A stretch of 64,000 nucleotides of DNA from Gemmatirosa kalamazoonensis (GTDB taxonomy: Bacteria; Gemmatimonadota; Gemmatimonadetes; Gemmatimonadales; Gemmatimonadaceae), in the NCBI RefSeq assembly GCF_000522985.1, contig NZ_CP007128.1, forward strand, positions 3,022,220-3,086,219, in the 5' to 3' direction. The notes beneath the pieces are model-generated. The model was not told the DNA's origin. It worked only from the letters and a program-made list of their open reading frames with translations, and searched no databases. The position numbers were made by a program, and so were the translations under genes. Positions 59,505 through 64,000 of the stretch are shown one piece after another; the first letter of the stretch is position 1; the number at the start of each line of letters is the position of its first letter.

Positions 59505-60884
59505 ATGCGACTGAAGATCAGCGCGGCCACCTCCAGGCTCGCGGCCGGCCTCGCCGTCGCCGCCATCACGTTAGGCGCCTGCCGCGGCTTCCTCGAGGCG
59601 GACAAATCCGTCGCGGACCCGAACAATCCGACCGCCGCCGCCACGAACCAGCTGCTCGTCGGCGCCTCCGCGAACCTCATGGGGCTCGAGGAGAGCTCGA
59701 TGGCGATGATCGTCTGCCAGTGGGTGCAGCAATGCGGCGGCGTCGGCGGACGCTTCGTCGAGCAGCAAGCGCAGTACGTCGGCGTCAACTCCGACAGCTT
59801 CGACGCCACCTTCTCCAGCCTCTACACGGGAGGCGGGCTGATCCAGCTGCGCGAGATCCAGAGCCGCGCGGACAAGGCGGGCGACAAGGTGACGAAGGGC
59901 ATCGCCGAGGTGATGGAGGCGATGGTCATCGGCTTCGGCGCCGACATCTGGGGTGACATTCCGTACCGTGAGGCAGCGGGCGACAATCCTATGCCGGCGT
60001 TCGACCCGCAGATGCAGATCTACGATGACCTGCAGGGCGTGTTGGACAAGGCCATCACGGACCTCGCCGGCGGCGGCAACGGCCCCGGCGCGGCGGACCT
60101 GTTCTACGGCGGTGACAAGGCGAAGTGGACGGAGCTCGCGAACACGATCAAGGCGCGGCTCTACCTGCACACGGTCGAAAAGCTCGGCAACGCGCAGTAC
60201 GCGAAGGCGATCGCCGCGGCGCAGAAGGGGATCAGCACGCCGAACAACGACTTCAAGGATCCGCACACCGATGCGACGACGGAGCGCAACATGTGGGCGC
60301 AGTTCCAGCTGTCGTCGTTCGGGCAGGATCTCGTCGCCGGCAAGCCGCTCGTCGACATCATGAAGGCGCAGGACGATCCACGGTTGAGCGAGTACTTCGG
60401 CAAGAACCCGTCGGGGGGATATGGCGGGTATGACCAGGCGCTGGCGAACACGCCCCCCGATCAGATCTCGCCGATCGCTGGGTCGGATCGAGCGAGCAAC
60501 GGCGGCTTCTCGATCCCGATCGTCACGTTCGACGAGAATCAGCTCATCCTCGCCGAGGCGAGCTTCGTCACGAGTGGTGCGTCGGCGGCGGCGCCGTTCC
60601 TGAATCGGGTGCGCGCCCTTCACGGGAAGCCAGCGATCGGATCGCCGACGCTGCAAGACATCATGTACGAGAAGTACATCACGACGTTCGAGAACCCGGA
60701 AGCATGGAACGACTACAAGCGGACCTGCCTCCCGAGCCTGAGGCCCGCGCTGAACAAGTCGGCCATTCCGGGACGGTTCTACTACGGGTCGACCGAAACG
60801 CAGACGAACTCGAACGCGCCCGACGACTCCGGGCTAAACCTGTTCGCGATGCGCAACGCGAACGACCCGAATTCATGCCGGTGA
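59505..60884 (+). CDS. SusD/RagB-family outer-membrane lipoprotein 3
   Basis: 459 residues, starting 16 bases after receptor 3 with GGAGG before the ATG. The lipobox is AAITLGAC. The SusD-like pattern is KSVADPNNPTAAATNQLLVGA, FGADIWGDIPYREAAGDNP, YDDLQGVLDKAITDLAGGG, then KWTELANTIKARLYLHTVEK, NQLILAEASF and YEKYITTFENPEAWNDYKR near the end. This is the SusD-like/RagB subtype often annotated as SusD_2, which differs from lipoproteins 1 and 2. Its being intact argues that the pair is in use and that the receptor break may be artefactual. Confidence 0.9.
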   Translation: MRLKISAATSRLAAGLAVAAITLGACRGFLEADKSVADPNNPTAAATNQLLVGASANLMGLEESSMAMIVCQWVQQCGGVGGRFVEQQAQYVGVNSDSFDATFSSLYTGGGLIQLREIQSRADKAGDKVTKGIAEVMEAMVIGFGADIWGDIPYREAAGDNPMPAFDPQMQIYDDLQGVLDKAITDLAGGGNGPGAADLFYGGDKAKWTELANTIKARLYLHTVEKLGNAQYAKAIAAAQKGISTPNNDFKDPHTDATTERNMWAQFQLSSFGQDLVAGKPLVDIMKAQDDPRLSEYFGKNPSGGYGGYDQALANTPPDQISPIAGSDRASNGGFSIPIVTFDENQLILAEASFVTSGASAAAPFLNRVRALHGKPAIGSPTLQDIMYEKYITTFENPEAWNDYKRTCLPSLRPALNKSAIPGRFYYGSTETQTNSNAPDDSGLNLFAMRNANDPNSCR

Positions 60885-61363
60885 CGAGGCACAGGCGGAC
60901 GCCGGTCGCGCTCCCGCGCGCGACCGGCGTCTTGCTCACGCTGGTGACGGCTGCGGGATGCTACGACTACGTGCCCCTGTCCACCGGCGCGGAGCGGCCG
61001 GCTGCCGAAGTGGAGCTGACGCTGACGGATTCCGGCGCGGTCGTGCTCGCGCGCGATATTGGCCGCGCGAGCACGGCGATCGACGGCACGCTCGTGAGCG
61101 GCGGCGATGCGAGCGCGTACACTATCGCCGTGCGGCAGGTGCGACGTCGGGATGACGACCCCGCGCCGTGGCGCGGCGAGCACATCGTCGTACCGCGGCC
61201 GCTCGTGGCCGAGGTGCGCGAGCGCCGACTGTCGCGCACGCGGACCGCGCTGGCGACGGTGGGCACCGCGGCAGGCGTGCTGCTCGCGCGCGCCGCGATT
61301 CGTGGGCTCGGCGGCTCGAATGCGGGGCAGTCGGGTCCAGGAACGAACCCCGGTCCGAAGTAG
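60875..61363 (+). CDS. Small putative lipoprotein following SusD 3
   Basis: 162 residues from an ATG that overlaps the SusD stop by 10 bases (a GTG two codons later is an alternative). The signal TGVLLTLVTAAGC gives a lipobox-like end, and mature CYDYVPLSTGAERPAAEVEL follows. A few strands come next (LTLTDSGAVVLARDIG, ASAYTIAVRQVRR, IVVPRPLVAEVRERRLS), then a hydrophobic Ala-rich stretch (ALATVGTAAGVLLARAAI) and a Gly/Pro tail. The family is not recognised. The overlap makes it the third gene of this SusC/SusD unit. Confidence 0.68.
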   Translation: MPVTRHRRTPVALPRATGVLLTLVTAAGCYDYVPLSTGAERPAAEVELTLTDSGAVVLARDIGRASTAIDGTLVSGGDASAYTIAVRQVRRRDDDPAPWRGEHIVVPRPLVAEVRERRLSRTRTALATVGTAAGVLLARAAIRGLGGSNAGQSGPGTNPGPK

Positions 61364-61728
61364 CCGAGCCCGGGGGCTTTACCGACGGCCCCCTGTTTGG
61401 CGAAAGTTCTCCCATGCCGCCGACGGCCCAGCCGTTCGCTCGTTACAGGCGGCCGCTGGAGATGTCGGGGTGGACGATGGCGATGCCGTAGCACAGCGCG
61501 GTCTTGCGAGTCCGGCCACGGCCCTCCGACACCTACGTGTTGGGGGCCGTCGTGCATTTCTGGTGGGGTGACGTGATCCAGAAGTGACGAACGGCGGCCG
61601 CGCTCGGTGACCGCCGCGCCGTCGCGCTGGTCCGCCGCCATTGCAGGCTCACGCGCGCGGACGTCCGCGCGCACCGGCGTGCCGGTCGCGGACCGGCGCC
61701 GAACCTCGTTCATATCCTTGGAGTCACG
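61364..61728. other. Intergenic region before SusC 4
   Basis: No gene is seen in 365 bases. It holds short GC hairpins (AGCCCGGGGGCTTT near 61366-61382; an ACGGCCC...GGGCCGT structure near 61520-61555) and an inverted repeat TTCTGG...CCAGAA near 61558-61586. Confidence 0.4.
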
Positions 61729-64000
61729 ATGCATCGACAGTGGAGTCGAGTTCTCGCGCTCGCCGGCGCGGTCGCGGCATGTCCCGCGGTCGTACGCGCG
61801 CAGACGGCGGCCACGATCGCGGGCCGCGTCACCGGTGAGGCCGGGCAGCCGCTCGTCGCAGCGAGCGTCTTCATCCCGTCGTTGAACTACGGCACGACCA
61901 CGCGCACGGACGGCACGTACTCGTTCACGGTGCCGGCGAACCGCGTGTCGGGGCAGACGGTGGCGATCACCGCGCGCGTCGTCGGTTATCGCGCGGAGAC
62001 GGTGCAGATCACGCTGCGCGGCGGCACCATCACGCAGAACTTCACGCTGGCCACCGCGCCCGCGCAGCTGTCCGCCGTCGTCGTGACGGGCGCCGGCACG
62101 GTGACGACGCGCGAGCGCCTCGGCAACGTCATCAACTCGATCGACACGACGGCGATCCAGCGCGCGTCGGCGCCGCAGAACGTGGTCGCGGCGCTCGCCG
62201 GCAAGGCGCCGAACGTCGTCGTGCGCGAGCAGTCGGGCGAGCCGGGGTCGTCGGCCTCGATCAAGATCCGCGGCGTCGCGACGGTGACGGGCGGCGCGAG
62301 CAGCCAGCCGCTGTTCGTCGTCGACGGTCAACCGATCGACAACTCGACGGTCTCCACGAACGGCGGTGACCAGAGCACGGTGACGCAGAACCGCGCCGCG
62401 GACATCAACCCGAACGACATCGAGTCGATCGAGATCCTGAAGAGCGCCGCCGCCGCCGCGATCTACGGCGCGCGCGCCGCGAACGGGGTCGTGCTCATCA
62501 CCACGAAGCGCGGACGCGCGGGCACGACGAGCTACACGCTCAACTCGACGAACACGTTCGACAACATCATGAAGAAGGACATCCTGCAGCGCTCGTACGC
62601 GCAGGGTGCGAACGGCACGGCGGCGACGTGCACGGTGCTGAACTGCACCCCCGATCGCCGCTCGTGGGGGCCCGCGGTCAGCGGCCCGACGTTCGATCAC
62701 ATCGACGACATCTTCGACACGGGCACGACGTTCGACGAGAACCTCAACGTCACCGGCGGCACCGAGCGCACGCTGTTCTTCGTCTCGGGCGGCCTGACGC
62801 GGCAGAACGGGTTCATCGTCGGCCCGAACAACTACTACAACCGCGCGACGGCGCGCCTGAAGGCGTCGCACCGGCTGTTCAACTCGCTGAACGTCGGCGG
62901 CAACTTCTACTACGTCGACACCCGCGGCGGCTACGTGCAGAAGGGCTCCAACATCTCGGGGCTGCTTCTCGGCTCGCTGCGCACGCCGCCCAACTTCGAC
63001 AACCGGCAGTACATCGACTCGGCGACGGGCCTGCACCGCTCGTTCCGCTTCCCGCGTCCGGCGCCGACGAGCCTCACGCGGTCGCGCGGCTACGACAACC
63101 CGTTCTTCGTCCTCAACAACCCGGGCAACAAGAGTGAGCTCGGGCGCGTGAACGCGCAGGTCAACCTCGACTGGCGTCCGCTCGACTGGCTCCGCGTCCA
63201 GGAGACGTTCGGCGCGGACAACTACGACGACGATCGCGTCGAGGCGCTGCCGCTGACGTCGTCCAACCGCCCCGACGGTCAGGTCACGCGCTTCCAGCAG
63301 ACGAACCTCGAGATCGACCACAACCTGCTCGTCACCGCGAACTACACGATCCGGCCGAACTGGTGGACCGGCACCGTGTCCGCGGGGCAGGAGCTGAACT
63401 CGCGGCGCTATCGCAGCGTGTACGTGAACGGCGTGACGCTCAACGCGCCCCAGCCGCTCGACCTGCAGAACACGCTCTCGTACCAGCCGAGCGAGTTCCG
63501 CTCGCTGCAGCACATCCAGGGCTACTTCCTGCAGGGCACGGCCGACCTGTGGAACCAGCTCTATCTCACGGGGCTCGTCCGCGACGACGGCTACTCCACG
63601 TTCGGCGCATCGAAGCGCACGGCGCTGTTCCCGAGCGCGAGCGTCGCCTGGTCGTTCTCGCACGCCCTCGGCAACAGCGACGAGCGCGGCGCGTTCAGCT
63701 TCGGCAAGCTGCGCTTCGGCTACGGACAGACCGGGCGTGAGCCGCCGGTGTACGCGACGATCAGCGCGTTCTCGACCGGCAGCGCGTCGCTGAACGAGGG
63801 CTTCGGCAGCGGCTACGGGGACTTCATCAACGCGTCGCAGAGCGGCCAGGGCGGCCTGGTGAACGGCTTCGTGCTCGGCAACAACGACCTGCGCCCGGAG
63901 CGGTCCACGGAGCGCGAGTTCGGCGCGGACCTCGGCTTCCTCGATCAGCGCGTCACGCTCGGTGTCACGTACTACAACAAGCGCTCGACGGACGTCATCA
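61729..64000 (+). CDS. SusC/RagA-family TonB-dependent outer-membrane receptor 4, 3' end outside window
   Basis: About 757 residues are visible, from an ATG preceded by TTGGAG. The signal peptide is SRVLALAGAVAACPAVVRAQ. A CarboxypepD-like domain follows (ATIAGRVTGEAGQPLVAA, TRTDGTYSFTV). The plug has RERLGNVINSIDTTAIQ, SIKIRGVATVTGG, DINPNDIESIEILKSAAAAA and AIYGARAANGVVLITTKRG. Barrel strands then run off the right edge. It is closely similar to receptor 3 in the plug and early barrel (shared FVSGG or FLSGG, GPNNYYNRATARL, LRTPPNF), so 3 and 4 form a separate subfamily from 1 and 2. A SusD partner would be expected just outside the window. Confidence 0.92.
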   Translation, partial: MHRQWSRVLALAGAVAACPAVVRAQTAATIAGRVTGEAGQPLVAASVFIPSLNYGTTTRTDGTYSFTVPANRVSGQTVAITARVVGYRAETVQITLRGGTITQNFTLATAPAQLSAVVVTGAGTVTTRERLGNVINSIDTTAIQRASAPQNVVAALAGKAPNVVVREQSGEPGSSASIKIRGVATVTGGASSQPLFVVDGQPIDNSTVSTNGGDQSTVTQNRAADINPNDIESIEILKSAAAAAIYGARAANGVVLITTKRGRAGTTSYTLNSTNTFDNIMKKDILQRSYAQGANGTAATCTVLNCTPDRRSWGPAVSGPTFDHIDDIFDTGTTFDENLNVTGGTERTLFFVSGGLTRQNGFIVGPNNYYNRATARLKASHRLFNSLNVGGNFYYVDTRGGYVQKGSNISGLLLGSLRTPPNFDNRQYIDSATGLHRSFRFPRPAPTSLTRSRGYDNPFFVLNNPGNKSELGRVNAQVNLDWRPLDWLRVQETFGADNYDDDRVEALPLTSSNRPDGQVTRFQQTNLEIDHNLLVTANYTIRPNWWTGTVSAGQELNSRRYRSVYVNGVTLNAPQPLDLQNTLSYQPSEFRSLQHIQGYFLQGTADLWNQLYLTGLVRDDGYSTFGASKRTALFPSASVAWSFSHALGNSDERGAFSFGKLRFGYGQTGREPPVYATISAFSTGSASLNEGFGSGYGDFINASQSGQGGLVNGFVLGNNDLRPERSTEREFGADLGFLDQRVTLGVTYYNKRSTDVI

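Noticed and set aside
60967-63663. Minus-strand open frame of 898 codons
   Set aside because: Antisense to SusC 4 and the preceding small lipoprotein; composition is that of a shadow frame.

Overview
The window comes from a very GC-rich, Gram-negative-type chromosome. The best guess is Gemmatimonadota (Gemmatimonas/Gemmatirosa-like). The reasons are the serial SusC/SusD outer-membrane pairs with lipoprotein signals, the Kdo transferase gene waaA, Mla-type genes, a short ATP-synthase epsilon subunit of the kind seen in Chlorobi/Bacteroidetes relatives, and a split rRNA operon. This placement is inference; there is no 16S gene in the window to confirm it.

Layout. 1-6473 (minus strand) is a tightly coupled two-component operon: an NtrY-like kinase, three paralogous one-pass membrane proteins, an NtrC-type sigma-54 activator, a bactofilin-like/D15 barrel protein and a partial secreted protein. 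6576-11592 (plus) carries yjbQ, an acyl-CoA ligase, an NYN/OST-HTH RNA-biology protein and a 3-methyladenine glycosylase. 11562-15356 holds an outer-membrane protein, a stand-alone HIRAN protein and the threonine-catabolism operon tdh-ankyrin-kbl. 16009-19670 has a lysine-rich histone-like protein, a 53-residue peptide behind a sigma-54 promoter with two dyad sites, a methyltransferase, fpg and rlmI. 19710-23358 is a 23S-5S unit with its own tandem promoters and a terminator, with no 16S upstream.

23481-29145 carries a PEP-CTERM protein, an HD-GYP protein, the operon rho-ruvX-mltG and an MCE/MlaD protein. 29263-29953 is a cluster of six tRNA genes on the minus strand. 30376-32693 has a primary-type sigma factor, an MlaF-like ATPase and a Nudix hydrolase. 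32812-37006 is atpA-atpG-atpD-atpC, the F1 part only. 37354-46730 has two SusC/SusD pairs. 46850-55745 has small outer-membrane proteins, a receiver protein plus EAL protein, dsbA-like and waaA, and a TPM-nucleotidyltransferase-LemA group. 56172-64000 has a third SusC/SusD pair, a small lipoprotein and the start of a fourth SusC.

Three sequence-level patterns stand out. (1) Five genes (RR, HK, ankyrin, EAL, SusC 3) are each broken by what looks like one extra CG unit inside an alternating CG tract. (2) The heptamer GTTAGGC/GCCTAAC recurs about 20 times and accounts for much of the use of the rare TTA leucine codon. (3) Two TGTCGCG-N3-CGCGACA dyads sit at enhancer distance from a -24/-12 promoter that drives a small unknown peptide. 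The most system-like locus is the three-paralogue two-component operon at 2219-6473.
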